Assembly (NCBI GenBank): GCA_002396005.1
Contig: DGVW01000056.1
Coordinates: 1 to 14,606, forward strand
Length of the DNA stretch: 14,606 bases
Origin: Oribacterium sp. UBA4274
Lineage (GTDB): Bacteria > Bacillota > Clostridia > Lachnospirales > Lachnospiraceae
Reading direction: 5' to 3'
In this document: positions 14,586 to 14,606 of the stretch, in pieces
Numbering within the stretch: position 1 is the first letter of the stretch
Layout of the letters: each line of letters opens with the position of its first letter
Notes under the pieces: model-generated
The model's database searches: none
Told to the model about the DNA's origin: nothing
The model's input: only the letters and a program-made list of their open reading frames with translations
Translations under genes and position numbers: made by a program

Positions 14586-14606
14586 TATGATGTAAGGGTC
14601 AAAAGT
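14586..14606 (-). repeat. Start of another TIR element copy, cut by the window edge
   Basis: TATGATGTAAGGGTCAAAAG and the next base are the exact reverse complement of the right end of the central element (8383-8403). This copy is inverted relative to the central one and begins directly after the TAA stop of the hydrolase gene. Together with bases 1-17 it makes two inverted-orientation edges flanking the window. Confidence 0.72.

Overview
The window looks like chromosomal DNA of a low- to mid-GC Gram-positive Clostridia, most likely a Lachnospiraceae member such as Butyrivibrio. This is inferred from the strong AGGAGG-type ribosome binding sites, AT-rich intergenic DNA, the KipI/KipA/YcsF/YcsG-type gene set and a CIRCE operator. 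All recognisable genes are on the + strand. No phage, plasmid, CRISPR, tRNA or rRNA feature was seen.

Layout. Bases 1-17 are the end of a repeat element. They are followed by a short-chain dehydrogenase/reductase (44-817) and a ketopantoate-reductase-family protein (943-1881) with its own terminator. A 343-base AT-rich control region holding two palindromes (2186-2222) precedes a six-gene operon: an NRAMP-fold YcsG-like transporter, pxpB, pxpC, a biotin carboxyl carrier protein, biotin carboxylase and pxpA (2287-8184). A 195-bp structured element with terminal inverted repeats (8206-8400) and a strong bidirectional-looking terminator (8435-8483) close this block. Next come an unrecognised soluble 334-aa protein (8762-9766), a nitronate-monooxygenase-type flavoprotein (9879-10934), a folded-looking intergenic segment (10944-11015), a Lon protease under a CIRCE/HrcA operator (11099-13559) and a secreted or lipid-anchored SGNH/GDSL hydrolase (13740-14585). 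The last 21 bases (14586-14606) are the start of another copy of the repeat element, directly after that gene's stop codon.

How the genes work together. The central operon combines the three 5-oxoprolinase subunits with a complete biotin module and a transporter. PxpB/PxpC are homologous to the carboxyltransferase half of urea carboxylase. Beside them, the carrier protein and biotin carboxylase supply exactly the parts those subunits lack. The simplest reading is an ATP- and biotin-driven system that imports a small amide or lactam (5-oxoproline is the best guess), carboxylates it and opens it. The transporter has lost both canonical NRAMP metal-binding motifs, which fits an organic substrate. 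The arrangement of these families is known from other bacteria, but its chemistry is not settled.

The other main interest is a family of short, strongly folding, transposase-less repeats, seen as one full copy and two edge fragments, with a possible degenerate relative in the leader of the unrecognised gene.
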